From Adiantum capillus-veneris (Eukaryota; Streptophyta; Polypodiopsida; Polypodiales; Pteridaceae), in contig CM043966.1 in assembly GCA_014529385.2 (NCBI GenBank), positions 94,067,087 through 94,131,086 of the forward strand: a stretch of 64,000 nucleotides of DNA, in the 5' to 3' direction. The notes under the pieces are model-generated. The model ran no database searches. It had not been told where the DNA came from and saw nothing but the letters and a program-made list of their open reading frames with translations. The translations under genes and the position numbers were made by a program. This document shows positions 1 through 11,935 of this stretch, one piece after another. Within the stretch, counting starts at the first letter, position 1. Each line of letters opens with the position of its first letter.

Positions 1-1790
1 ATGGACCTGACAGCAAAGAATGCACACATGACCTCTAGGGCTAGTGCAATACTGCTACCTAGTGGCGTAGTACCTATCACTCGGCCTCGATTGTATGTGC
101 CTATAGCCGCTTATGCACACATGGCTCATACACCTCCGATTGTACCAATAGCATATGCTCCACGAGTGCCATTCTTGAGCCCTTATTATCTGAGTGGGCC
201 TATGCTAAGTCATATTCCATATCCTACATTGGCTACATATACACTAGGGCCAGTAACCATCCCCCTCCCACATATGATTCTAAGAGTGCCTCCACACTGG
301 CCGTACCTCCTCACATAGATGATTCGACAGCATTTTCTCAAACGATAGGTTGATCTATTGCGGAGAATATGCATCATGTGCTTGAAAGAGAACCGAGGAG
401 TAAAGCGGTACAAATTGCAAGGCTTATGCAAACATTGAATGGGGATGAAGATGCTCGAAATCACATCAAAGTATTTGAAGAAGTATGTGATTCCCTAGGA
501 GACACAATGAACTACATAAGTGCAATTCTTTAAGGTTGAGTTTGAGTGGGAAGGCTGGGGATTGGTATAGGACCTTAAGGATGGAAGAGAAAACGGTTTA
601 CCCTACTCTTCAAAGATTCTTTTTGAAGGAGTACATACAAGAAGGTGTGTTTTGGGGTGTAGCATCTCAGCTTTCAAAAGGCCAAACATGAGGAAGGCGA
701 GTCATTGAGAGACTTTATCAGTCATCTAAAGCACTTAAACTCCCGTTGTCCTTTAAATGATCGTTTCAACAATAACCAATTGCTTGATAGACTCCTTCGA
801 GGATTGAAACATGAAAATATATGTAATGGCCTTTTCATTAGAGGTATTACTACATGGGAGACAATCACTACCAATGCAATCCAATTGAAAGACAATTTAA
901 TGATTGCAAGTGAAAGAGTGTCCTTTGAGCCAAAGTCTAGTAGCTTGCAAGCATCGAGGCATGAGCGAATGACCATAAAGCCTATTGTTAAAGAGCCAAA
1001 GATATCTGAGATGACTTTGATAGATCTCACCAAGGCCATTCAAGAAAGTCATAGAGATAATTGCGCTCCACAAAACAATCATATGTATCCAAGAAGGGAA
1101 CAATAATGGTGCTCAGTTTGCTTTGGTCCACATATCACTATTGAATGCTCTATATTTAGAGTAAAATTCAAAAAAAATTGCAATGCATGTGGCAGATACG
1201 GTCATCACGCTAAGGATTGCATAATGTTCAAACATGGGATGGCAAATAGACCACCTTTGGCCTGGACGGATTCACCTCAAGATCCTGCATTGATGCATGC
1301 CCACCGGTTGAGCAATTATTATAACACATGGTTCCTAGAGCCCAAAATGTTGTTCAAGCTACAGCGCTACCACCTCAAGTGCTAGGATCGTTGCTCTCCA
1401 TCCAAGAGTCACCCTTGTGAAACATATGGGTTGCAAGCCATCTAGTGCTTATTTGGATGTCTGTGAAGAAGAAATAGACACTAGTATTGCCTATGATATG
1501 GATAATCTTGAAGAGTTTCCTATATATTACATGGAAGATTGTTGCGGGCAAGTCAAGCCTGTTTATCAAGCAGCTGCTCTCGGAGCAAGAGGTCAAAACA
1601 TCAACCTCACGGCTAGGAGACCACCTCTTCAATGCTATGAGTGTGGTGGACCACATCAAATAGTTGAATGTCCTATTAGGCTACAAAAGAATGCCACACA
1701 AGTGCAAACCAATCAGGGGAGCATGTCCGCAATGCGAATACTCACACATGTAATCGTTGTGGCATAGTTCATTTGATTGCATAGTGCCCC
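1..1790 (+). pseudogene. Degenerate retrotransposon gag with several zinc knuckles (family E)
   Basis: This is a remnant of an LTR-retrotransposon capsid/nucleocapsid gene, broken by many stops and frameshifts. The longest clean stretch (705-1106) reads like a Retrotrans_gag tail, with RDFISHLKHLNSRCPLNDRF followed by LLDRLLRGLKHENI. A canonical CCHC knuckle, CNACGRYGHHAKDC, lies at 1179-1220. A second degenerate one, CYECGGPHQIVEC, is at 1633-1671 in another frame, and a third (CNRCG..H) is near 1755. No protease or reverse transcriptase follows, because the LTR of element A1 abuts at 1807. Codons 1-106 form an open proline-rich stretch of unclear meaning. The family differs from the gypsy copies to the right. 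The gag assignment is reasonable and the family is unknown. Confidence 0.6.
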
Positions 1791-1806
1791 CATAACCCAA
1801 ATGCAC

Positions 1807-2540
1807 TGTAATGTAAATGGCCTATGAACTTTGAGAATAGCGGAATTAAGATAATTAGAGTGAGCATTTTTGTGAGATTACTTTGAGAACTTGGAGGGTG
1901 AACTTAATGGATGGTAGCAGCATAAACATAGTACTTAATTAACTTGGCATGAGCAATAATTTTGCAAGAGAGAGAGTATTAGAGAACATGACAATAGATG
2001 AGGACCAGATCTACTTGGAGCCGGTCCCCCCTCCAAAAGGCGTTTGTATTATAGATTCTCCCATCAAGAGAGACTTTGTTACAATACAATATTTGTGTTC
2101 CTTGTGACCTTGGTGATACTATGAAGATGTAAAGCTTCATGCATCACGAGCTTAACATAAACTTTACAAAAAGCATTAACTATCCCAAGGCCTCAAACAC
2201 CTTCAAAGGTGGAGAGAGATAGCGGGGAATGAGGGTAGGGAAGAGGAAGAAGAAACATTCCATAGGAGAAAGAAATAGTTCCTCACTTATCATCACTCTT
2301 CTTGCTTAGCATAGCATAATAGCATAGTAATGAAGATGAAGAAGATGGCAAGCTTAAGCATTGAAGCATGGCTCTTGGTTGGATTTGCGTTCCATAGCCA
2401 AGAGTGTTAGTGTAGGCTCTCCACTTCTCAACAAACTTGAGGAAGGAGATGGATCTCTTGCATTTTACACTCCACGCAATGAGAGAACATGTGTGTGTGT
2501 GGGGGAGAGTATACCCCCACTCTCATGCTTGGTCCACCTC

Positions 2541-2584
<44 letters not shown>

Positions 2585-3248
2585 ATTATTTCATTTGGAC
2601 ATGTGTCCGCTTTTTCCTCTTTGTAAAAAAGAACTTAATTATTTATTCTTATGTATCTAAATTCTCATTGAACCCCTTTAAAACCTATCCAATAGCATTC
2701 AAACACATCATGAGGGCCACATGTGGAGGATCATTTGAACATGTGTCTTTTATGCTTATTAAGTCATTTGGTTGAATTGAATGCTTCAAAGACTTAGTCA
2801 ATCAAGCATGGCACGTTCATGTCTCTTGAGAGTTATCTTTGAACTGAATACTTCAAGAACTTTAGTCATTTCAGCATGTGAGAAACACCTCAAGCTTTTG
2901 GGTAAAGTTCCCACTAAAACTTAGCAAGCCAACAAGCACCTCATGCTTGGGTAGGATTCTGACCTCAACGTCATCCCTAGCTTGCCTAAGGTCAAAGGAC
3001 TTTTGAGCACTAACTGTCGAAGGTCTTTATTGAAGCTAACTCTACGGTCTTCAAGCTCCACTAGGTACCATTTCTCTATAACATACCATCTCTCATTTGG
3101 ACCCCTTTTACCCTTGGCCCCGTGTTGAGACAGATCCATAAACACATGTCTATATTCCAACTCTTGTTCCTGTTTATTCTCCCACATTAAATGATCATTT
3201 TAATATGAGAAAATCATTTGGGTTGGTTAGATATTAGATTTTATGACA
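1807..3248 (-). repeat. 3' LTR of Ty3/gypsy copy A1
   Basis: Read on the minus strand, the repeat starts TGTCATAAAATC next to a purine-rich tract and ends ...ATTACA. The same terminal sequences recur in the LTRs of A2 (14694-16288 and 25425-27003), in a fragment at 12580 and in another at 10860. The LTR carries a (CT)n tract at 2543-2581. The matching 5' LTR of A1 is not present. Confidence 0.8.
2543..2581. repeat. (CT)n microsatellite inside A1 LTR
   Basis: This is an uninterrupted CT dinucleotide run within the LTR. A2's LTRs carry (TG)n runs in the corresponding middle region. Confidence 0.95.
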
Positions 3249-3287
3249 TTGCCTCTCTCTTGAAATCATAGTCGTCCTCGACTATGA
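3249..3287 (-). promoter_or_regulatory. A1 polypurine tract with adjoining hairpin
   Basis: On the minus strand the purine tract AAGAGAGAGGCAA directly precedes the LTR start at 3248, as expected for plus-strand DNA priming. Just upstream of it lies a perfect 9-bp inverted repeat (TCATAGTCG at 3266-3274, CGACTATGA at 3279-3287). The 4-nt loop reads AGGA on the transcribed strand. The same layout recurs at the 3' ends of A2, B, C2 and D. Confidence 0.75.
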
Positions 3288-3600
3288 GGTAGAAGAGATA
3301 AAGTCTTAGTCATTAGTTTACGTTTCTTAGCGGGTAGAGGATCCCTTTTTACTCTGTGACATCATTTCAAAATGAAAGACTGGTCCATTTGGTGCTTGGG
3401 AGACGTAGCTGCCGCAAGCATGTCTGCTCTTTAGTCCATATCATACTTCCAAAGTAGAGTGACAAATTCTACTTGATGTTTGAGTGACGTCGTCATCACA
3501 AACATGATTCTAAGCATACATACTATTTAAATTTTTACACAAAAGAGGATTAGTCTTATAAGATAAAAACATTTTTCATTAAGAAAGCATTTACATTTGC

Positions 3601-4757
3601 TTACTCTAGTGCAGCATTGTAAGCATTGACAAGGTTCATATTATCCTTAAGTTGTATTCCTTGCATCCATCTAGCATCTTCAAATGGATAATTTTTTACC
3701 TTAATAAGATACCGTCGGATAATCTTACCATGTTGTAGTACGTTGTCTTCATGCCGAAGGATAACTTCGGGTTGTAGCACCTCTTCTTGGTCTTTGATTT
3801 CTGGAGGGTCTTCAATAATTGGTTCTATTGATGGCTCTCTTTTGTAGGGCTTAAGTAGGCTCACATGAAAATCATTGTGTATGAGCCAATGGTTGGGCAA
3901 CTTGAGTTGATAAGCCATGTCATTGATTGGCTTCAAGATTTGAAAAGGACCATAGTATCTTTTTGCTAATTATCATAATACTTTTGATGGCCCATATGAT
4001 TTTTGCCCGTCGTTTGCCTCAATCGAGCCTTGGGAAACTTAAGTAAGACCCAATCATTTTCTTTGAATGTTAAGCCCTTTTGTGCTTGTCAGCAGCAGTA
4101 GCTTTTTGCCTTTGTTGAGAGATGGATATAACCTCCTTAACCTTTTGAAAAGATTCTTGTAGGTCACGGCTATACTCATTAGCAACGAAGATCTTCCCAT
4201 GTAATTTAAGTAGCAAGGGACTTTTATGTCTTCCCTCTATGATCTCAAAAGGTGCTTTTCCTATAGTAGTATGGATAGTATTATTGTACGCATACTCTAC
4301 AAGGGGTAAGTACTTCTCCCATTGTGATCGTTGATCTACTTCTATAACATAAGTCTTTAGTAGATCGAGTATCGTAAGATTGACTACCTCACTTTGGCCA
4401 TCCATTCTGGGTGGTAGGCCAAAGAGAAATTCAATCTTGTACCTAGATTTTCAAAGAGGCCTTTCCAAAAATTACTGGTCATTCTAGGATCTCTATCTGA
4501 CATGATGGATATTGGTGATCCATGGTGTTTGAAAATTTGAGATATGAAGATGCTTGCCATTCGGTGTGCCTTAATAGTCTTTTTGACAGGTGCTTTCTTG
4601 CTAAACCTATCGACTATTGTCCATATTCTTGTATTCCCATGGGTAGACTTGGGTAATTCAAAGATAAAATCCATGGATATACTCTCCCACGGTGAATTAG
4701 GGATAGGCAATGGCTAGAGTAATCGAGGTTTCTTTCCTCTATCATATTTAGTCTGAC
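3601..4757 (-). pseudogene. A1 integrase core and chromodomain (3' half of pol)
   Basis: This is the C-terminal half of a Ty3/gypsy polyprotein. The segment from 4710 down reads PIPNSPWESISMDFIFELP, IWTIVDRFSKK (first catalytic Asp) and ISIMSDRDPRMTSNFWKG (second Asp). A frameshift near 4400 breaks the HPQTDGQSE region. The part from 4405 to 4070 is the integrase C-terminal region. From 3936 to 3601 it reads [18 protein letters not shown], then a chromodomain-like tail with [18 protein letters not shown]. This makes it a chromovirus, whose chromodomain in known relatives guides insertion to chromatin. The upstream end stops abruptly at about 4757, where the rest of the same polyprotein continues on the opposite strand. 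Close match to the A2 copy at 16649-17812. Confidence 0.85.
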
Positions 4758-7695
4758 GAAATCTATGGCTATTCTCCTAGAGAATACAAGAGAGGAGGAC
4801 ATCGCAAATCATACCCTGCATGGTGAAGATCAAAGCTCAATAAGTTCAAAGAGGGAGGAAAGAGTATCTCCTTTCTCACCTATGATGGCATCTTTGGTGC
4901 CACCGACAAAGTATTGGCCTTCATCCACCAACAATTTGATGCGGCCTTTGGAGACGAGGGCTTCACAGAGTCCTCCAAGCAACACCATGTAGCTATGCAC
5001 TTCCAAAAATCAGCTCGTCAATGGTGGGCTAGCCTTCGTGGCAATAATGAAGCCCCAAAGACATGGAAAACTCTACAAGTTTCCATCGTGAAGCAATTTC
5101 TTGCAAGCGATGCAAAGGACAAGTTGAAGCTTCTCTCACATGAGTCTATTCACAAATATGTGGATAAGATTTAGGATTTACATCTCAAGGCTACTGTCTT
5201 CTAAAAGATAGACTTCACCGAGAAAAAGCAACAATTTTGTGCGGGATTACCTGAATAAATGGCTGAGTATATCAACTCCCAACGGCCTGGTTCTATAACC
5301 GAAGTAATCCACCACACCATGGCTGCTTCCCGCATCAATTTCCAACAAGGGGCTAGATGGAATGTCAAACCCATGGAAAACAAACACAAAAATGATGCAA
5401 AGGGAAAAACCAATGTCCAAAATTCTTCCCAAGGCACTTCCTAGAACAACAACAACAAAAACAACTCTCTCATGAAGAGCTTGAATCTTTTCGCAAGGAC
5501 CATAAGTGTTTTAAGTGTGGGGAGCAAGGACATGGCTCTTGTTCTTGCCCTACAAAAAATGCTCGCAATGAGACTCCTAGGGCTTCCACCATCGAAGCTC
5601 CAAAAGAGGATGCTCATTACAAAGGATAATCTCTCTCCTATGCTTGGGGAAAGGTAAGAGAGAATGATGCCTTCATCTTGTTTGACCCTGGCTCTACTCA
5701 CAACTTCATATCAATGGAGTTGGCCAGCAAGTTGGACATTCAAGCTTTTGAGATGGGATATATTGTAACGACTGACACAACTTTCAAGGGACATCAAGCC
5801 TCTGTTACTCCCTTGATTGGGAAGTTGAGGCTTCATGTCCAAAGCTATGTCGACAAAGAAGACTTTTTTATCTCTCCTCTCCAACATGAGGATGCTATCC
5901 TAGGGGCGCCATGATTTGATCGCATCGCTGCCAGCATAAAGTTCCCTGAGAGGAGAATCTACTTCACCTAAAGGAAAGAACATGTATATAGATGCTAATG
6001 AGTCTGGTCATACTATACCACTTGTAAATTCACCAGCTTTTTATTAAGTCAATGAAAAGCTCGACTTTTGCGTACATGATTTTTGTCAAAGAATCCACTA
6101 CTGACGATAATGGTTTATCAAATGAAAATGGTAGGAATCAAGAAGAGTTAGACTTGTCTAACTTTCTAAAAGGATTCCAAGATATATTCATCGATGATAT
6201 CCCTATGGACTTACCTCCAAAACGAGGGGATGATGACCATCAAATTGAGCTCCTATCAGGAAGCTCACCGCCTAACAGGCCTCCTTATCGAGTTTTCCAA
6301 GCTCAACAAGAGGAGATTATGAGGCAAGTACAAGAATTGGTAGACAAAGGGATGGTGAGGCCTAGCTTATCCCCCTTTTGTTCTCCAGTCCTTTTAGTGC
6401 AAAAGAAAGATGGAACATATCACATGTGTGTGGACTATAGTGCACTAAATCATATCACTATCAAAAACAAATTTATCGTACCTCGAGTAGAAGATCTATT
6501 TGATAAGCTACAAGGCTCTACCTACTTCAATAGGATTGACCTTAAAAGTGGCTATCATGAAATAAGGATACTGGAGGAAGATATCCTAAAGACCGCGTTT
6601 CATACAACATTTGGTCTTCATGAATATCTAGTCATGCCTTTTGGCTTGACCAATGCACCTGCCACATTCAATCATTTGATGGAGAAAATATTTAGACTCC
6701 ACCGCAAGTTCACTTTTACTCCAAGTCCTTGGAGGAACACAAGCAACATCTCCAAGTGTTTTTTCAAGCATTGAGGGAGAACAAGCTTTTTCTCAACCAG
6801 AAGAAAAGCGAATTTTTCCTTCAAGAGATTCAATACTTAGGTCATATTATCTCTCAAGATGGTATCCGTATAGATCCATCGAAATTAGAGGTAATAAAAG
6901 CATGGCCTAATCCAAGGAATCTACATGAGCTAAGAAGCTTTATTAGTATGTGTGCATACTATAGACGCTTTATAGCAAAATTTTCTCAAATAGTAGGACC
7001 ATTACATGACTTAACAAAGAAGAACGTTAAGTATTCATGGACTGCTAAGGAGCAAAAAGCTTTTGACAAGCTCAAAGAGAAGCTTACCTCTCAACCAGTC
7101 CTCATGCTTCCGGATCTCTCAAAGCCATTTGAGGTCCAATGTGATGCTTGTGGTGATTGCCTTGGAGCAGTCTTGCTTCAAGAAGAGCATGCCATAGCAT
7201 ATGAGAGCCGAAGGCTCAATATGGATGAACAAGTCTTGGGCATTTATGAGAAAGAGCTTTTAGCTGTTCTACATGCCCTAGACACATGGAAGCACTATTT
7301 ATTAGAGAATCCATCTTACAAACTGACCATCAAAGTCTCAAGTACTTCATGACGGAAACAACGATTTCTGACAAACAAATGAGGTGGGCAAATTTTCTTT
7401 CGCAATTTAATTTTCATATTGGTCACATTGCTAGTAAACACAATCAAGTGGCTGATGCACTATCACAACGACCAAAAGTTAATGCTTGCTTTGGGAAAGA
7501 AAGAGGAACCATTCACCTTGCAAGAGGTTCGCTTCTCCATGGAAATAGCTATGTGTTACCCACTCTCCTCGTGAGGAAGTCATGTATGAATCCCATGCTC
7601 CTCCCTATGTGGGACATAGAGACATTCAACCTTCTCTTCGAGGAGTAGAGACATATTTCTATTGGCCTACCATGAAAATGGACATACAAGAGTAT
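4757..7695 (+). pseudogene. A1 gag, protease, reverse transcriptase, RNase H and integrase zinc-binding region (inverted half)
   Basis: The order on the plus strand is as follows. Gag capsid lies at about 4800-5400 (HFQKSARQWWASLRGN, FQQGARWNVKP). A knuckle remnant sits near 5510. Aspartic protease with the DPGS form of the active site (LFDPGSTHNFIS) is at 5675-5914. RT is at 6052-6770 ([42 protein letters not shown]). RNase H is at 6730-7470 (FEVQCDACGDCLGAVLLQ). The integrase N-terminal region is at 7580-7695 (ESHAPPYVGHRD, then YWPTMKMDIQEY). Frameshifts occur at several points. The RT catalytic FFDD box is missing: the reading jumps from HRKFT to YSKSLEEHKQHL near 6715. The segment ends within a few residues of where the minus-strand piece at 4757 starts, so the two halves together make one polyprotein. 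Confidence 0.87.
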
Positions 7696-7699
7696 TCGC

Positions 7700-7980
7700 C
7701 AGAAACCAAAATTTTCACGGCCACACATGGGCAGCTACACATGGCTGCCTCTCATGAGAGAGGGCAACCCTTTTGGCCTATAAAAGGAGGCCTCTTCTAT
7801 GCACAAAAATTAATTGTGAAGCATTGAAAAGGTGATGTGAGGTGGTGAGAGTGAAGCAAGTGAGAGCTCCAAAAGGGTATAATCCCTTTGTAATCTACTT
7901 CTTGTTTTGAAGTACTAAAGCCATTGAGTGGATGCTTTCCCATGGACATAGCCCACATTGGGTGAACCACGTATATCATG

Positions 7981-8038
<58 letters not shown>

Positions 8039-8100
8039 TCTTGTGTGTGAAAATTATATCTCTCCATTAAGTAATCTACTCAATTATCCAATTAGCTACG
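7700..8100 (+). repeat. LTR-like promoter fragment with TATA box and (CT)n
   Basis: After the integrase break at 7695 the sequence changes character. It contains a good TATA box (TATAAAAG, 7779-7786), a downstream region resembling R/U5 (GTAATCTACTTCTTG, then GGGTGAACCACGTATATC), and a (CT)n run at about 7985-8036. This resembles the promoter and 3' part of a plant LTR in plus orientation, perhaps Ty1/copia type. I could not place its ends or find a partner LTR. From about 8100 to 8340 I see nothing recognisable. Confidence 0.45.
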
Positions 8101-8339
8101 TCATATTTCCTAACAAAGGCCCATGTGAGTCGGCCATTGGCCATTTAGAAAGCCCTAGGTATAAAAATAACTTTAATGTGAAAAAGAGGCTTATCTTTTG
8201 GAGAAAAAAAGAGCTTTGTTGTACATATGCTCAAGCGGCCAAACTTATCCAACAAGTACAATGGGTCAAGGGATGCATATGTTCATGTTTCACTCTTCAA
8301 ACAAGTTTTGAGAGTTGAATAGATTGTGGATTTTTACAC

Positions 8340-9430
8340 CCAGTACGAAGGATTTGGGTTGACATTGGGAGGGACGGCCTTGATGTGGTTCCAATCACAC
8401 TGAACAATTATGGCTTTCCACACGTAGAACAACTGTATGGGTGTTATCTAAAAGGGGGATCAAGCATAACACGGTTTCACAAATCTACGCTTTCAAATAG
8501 AAAGAGAACAAGAAAGTGAAGGAAACTTTGCTTCGCTTCAAGCAATACATAGAGAGGTGTCTTGTACGAGAGATACCACAAGATGAGAGACTAGGAGTTC
8601 TCTTCATTGAGGGATTGAGAAATAAAACTCTAAAAAAGGACCTGCATTTGAAAGCATGCACAATGTTTGAGCAAGTCAATATAAAAGCTCTATATCTAGT
8701 TGACAATTGCAAGGCCTACGTAGAGGTGATGGAAGATGCAAACAGTGCGATTAGTAGTTCCTCTTCTACGATGACTGAATCCACAACAAAGCGGTGCCGA
8801 GCATTGATCAAGTGGTCAAAGAAACAGTGAGAAGAATAAACCAAGGCTACAAACATGGCCTGAATGAACGACGACAACACACGAAAAGATGTGATACATG
8901 TGGGGGGATCATCCCACCCCATGGTGTAACTTTCAGTCAAGTCTACGATGTATGCTAGGGCAACAACCACCTCTTTTGAACGATATTAGAGTGGTAGTCA
9001 ACTACACTCAACTAGATGAGTATGTGCCACAACACAAGAGGAATCATTATTCCATGGATGAGAACACCTTCATGTTCATTGACAATCAAGAATATGGTTC
9101 AAAGACCATTCTTACCAGGCAAAAACAACCCTAAGCTACACCACTAGCTATGCCATAAGTAGGACCATGCTACGAGTGTGGAGACAATCATTGGGCAAGA
9201 AATTGTCCTCATCAAGCAAAGAGTGTAGAGATATTTGGATATTGTTTAGAACGGACAAGCCGCTACAATCTATGGAAAAGCAAGGCTTTCAGGAGCACGG
9301 CTCCATATCCATATATGCATTCGGTGCAAGGTCACTCCAAAGCATATACAGGTTGCCAAAATGCAAGAAAAATAAATACACGAAGCACATTGATATCCAT
9401 AGCTATGAGATGAATCCAACATAGAGAACC
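8340..9430 (+). pseudogene. Degenerate retrotransposon gag with zinc knuckle
   Basis: This is a fragmentary capsid-like region. The clean part (8516-8830) has FKQYIERCLVREIPQDERLG and VLFIEGLRNKTLKKDL, typical of the C-terminal part of Retrotrans_gag. A CCHC-type knuckle, CYECGDNHWARNC, is at 9168-9206 in another frame. A cysteine-rich segment (KRCDTCGG) near 8890 may be a further decayed knuckle. It resembles the family at 1-1790 in layout. No pol follows. It may belong with the LTR-like fragment at 7.7-8.1 kb, but that is a guess. Confidence 0.5.
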
Positions 9431-10777
9431 ATACCATAAGATGCTACGAATTTTGATGCGAAAGGTGGTGATTCACAAAAATTAGTAAGCACGTTAAATT
9501 TCAGTTTGAAATTTTGAACTAATTTGATGTAGTTTTTTCTACAAGTCACGAACGGTTTTGAGGTCAACTACATTTAGATAGCTAAGATTCCTAAGCTATC
9601 CCTTTCAATATTGGATAATCTAAGGATTCTCAAGATGTATGATTGGCAAGGCCGATTCTCCGTGAAAACTCAACAAGGTCGTTTTCTTTTGCATTGACAT
9701 TTTTTGTCTCAGTAGGAGCATATGCTAGTTATGAGCACGAGCTCCATCTTGTCTTACTTTTGATGTATGCAAAGAAAGGCTTCAATTTCGGGCATATTAT
9801 ATAGAAGCTTTCCATGTTTGGAATATGCTATTAGCATACGAACTTGGGGGAAACTTTGCAACATGTCTTAATTCCTTTTCACTAGAGATTAGTATGAACC
9901 AAACCAAGAGGGCATGCATGGTTCGTATGACAACTCTCTATTTTTTTAGTGTACATGGCTATGAGCTAGATTTCGGAGCCATGCTTTGTAGTAATTACCG
10001 ATACACCGTGGCCGATCTTATGGCCCTTGATTGTCGATACACCCATATGATACCTTGTTTCCAGGCTTAAAATCATAACTATATAGAGCTTAAATAAGAT
10101 TAACCTTGTTAATCCTCGACCTTGTTGAGTAAGATGTCATAAAATGGAAGCAAAAAAATACCTAACATGAGTGTCTATCAACCAAGTGTACCTTGAAATG
10201 ATAAAGTATTACTGACAACTTTGATTCAATGACCATAATTTCATACTTCTTGCTGCTCAGGGCCTTGCCCAATTTGCAAACCAAGTCGAAGCTTGTGAAA
10301 CCCATGCGTGCTTGTCCTCGATCCTCAGTACCCCTCCACCATGCATGCATCATATCATGGTCCTTTCCATGGCTTGAAGAATCGACTTGCTCCAAGGGAA
10401 GTTGATCAACCTAGATGATTGTGGGCTCTCTGCATGGCAGCACGATTTTGACACCTTCCCATCGTTGGTGCCGTCTTTTTGCACCCAGGCTTGTTGCTCA
10501 AGCCGCACCGGCCGGTGGGTGTGCACTCACCCTAAAGCTATAAAATTTTAGGGTGCCCAAGCTTTGGGGCACCTTGAAGGGTATCGCAAGCTCCAAAACA
10601 TGGAGTTCACCATTGAGTGCAGGCAAGAGATGGAGGAGCTCACAACGCATGGCACCGTGCTCGGTCTCTGAGAAGAAGCAAAAAATTATTACATATGTAG
10701 TGCAGTTCCATCAAGCCCACTTGCAGGCGGTTTTGTGCTCGTCAACCCTGGCTCCCCTTCCCTACTAAGCAGCCATG

Positions 10778-10780
<3 letters not shown>
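9431..10780. other. No recognisable gene
   Basis: Only short open stretches are present, for example 9825-10070 on the plus strand and 10162-10395 on the minus strand (MEQVDSSSHGKDHDMMHAWW...). None shows a motif I recognise. The part from about 10490 to 10780 is more GC-rich than its surroundings but has no readable protein. Confidence 0.5.

Positions 10781-10781
<1 letters not shown>

Positions 10782-10836
<55 letters not shown>
10782..10836. repeat. (GA)n microsatellite
   Basis: This is an uninterrupted GA run of about 55 bp, lying 24 bp before an LTR fragment. Confidence 0.95.
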
Positions 10837-10838
<2 letters not shown>

Positions 10839-10859
10839 ACCGAGAGAGGCCATGCTTCT

Positions 10860-11115
10860 TGTAATGGAGTTGGCCTATTAACTTGAGAGTAGCGGAAATT
10901 AATGGGAGTACTTTTGAGAAATTACTTCGTGAGCATAGTGGGTGATCATTATTGAAGATAGCAATATAGCAATTAGTTAACTTGGCATGAACAATACTTT
11001 TGCAAGAGAGAGAATTTAGAGAACATGACAACAGTTGAGGACCGGATTTATGTGGAGTTGGTCCGCCCTCCAATAGCCATTTGTATTATGATTTCTCCCA
11101 TCAAGAGAGACTTGT
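10860..11115 (-). repeat. LTR end fragment, family A1
   Basis: The segment begins TGTAATGGAGTTGGCC and follows the A1 LTR from 1807 to about 2085, including the GAGGACCGGATTTATGTGGA region and CCCATCAAGAGAGACTT. The rest of the LTR is missing. I see nothing in the following 250 bp except a run of about 20 C at 11282-11301. Confidence 0.75.
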
Positions 11116-11372
11116 TATAAAGCACTTACTATTAGTAAAACAAGAGACACAATATGCTTAACCTCATGGCATTAAACCTTGGCCAAATAGGGTCTCTGTC
11201 ATGAGTTCTGAATGAAGCCCAAATCCCCAGCCCCTCCTGTCTTGCCTCACACCTCAGCTGCCTCCCCTCCCCTCACCCATACCCCCCCCCCCCCCCCCCC
11301 CAAATCCTTGCATGCTCTCCGTCCACCCACCTCCCCCTCACGTGGCCCTTTTGCATGTTGCCACCCCGCACC

Positions 11373-11749
11373 TTCTTTCCCAACTTTGCCACCCCCTCCC
11401 CACCCTTTCTACCACATCGCCAGTGGGTTTTTCATTTCCTTTTATTTGTATCATTTGTTGTTTTTCAAAAGATGGAGTCCATAGACCCCATGTACATCTG
11501 TTTTGTCTCATGGGCCAATTTGACCTCTTGTGGCCATGACGCCTCTTTTGGGCCATAGATCCCCTCTCACATGCATCACACACAAGAAGGGCCACTTTTT
11601 TGAACACACCCATTGGACGTGATCTAACCTACTACTCTCTCATAGTCTTGAATGTAGCCCCTTCTTTTGTTTTGATCAATAGAGATGGCGAGCACACCGC
11701 ACGTAGATGGTGCCTAGGAGATCACCACATAACCATCCATCAGTGAGCA
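11373..11749 (+). repeat. Dispersed direct repeat, copy 1
   Basis: About 375 bp starting TTTGCCACCCCCTCCCC align in the same orientation with 32369-32750. Shared landmarks are TTTCTACCACATC, CATGTACATC.GTTTTGTCTCAT, CCTCTTTTGGGCCAT and AGAGATGGCGAGCACA. The repeat ends just where arm 1 of the long inverted repeat starts. I see no coding potential. The proline-rich open frames in and just before it come from C-rich sequence. Confidence 0.7.
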
Positions 11750-11935
11750 CAAATCGAGAGGATGGTCCTAACAGATGACAACTTTTGGTGTACAACAAAC
11801 AATCTACTCAATAGCAAACCCTTTTTGAGGGAATTCTTTGTATTGATCATCATGGACCCCTCTCTTGTACTTATCTTGAGAGGCCCCTGTCTACTAATGG
11901 GACTTTGCAAGTAGTTTACAAGAAATGAATTATAG

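Noticed and set aside
11212-11484. Proline-rich open frame of 90 codons
   Set aside because: It comes from C-rich sequence including a run of about 20 C. There is no start context and no homologue I recognise, and its 3' part is a dispersed repeat.
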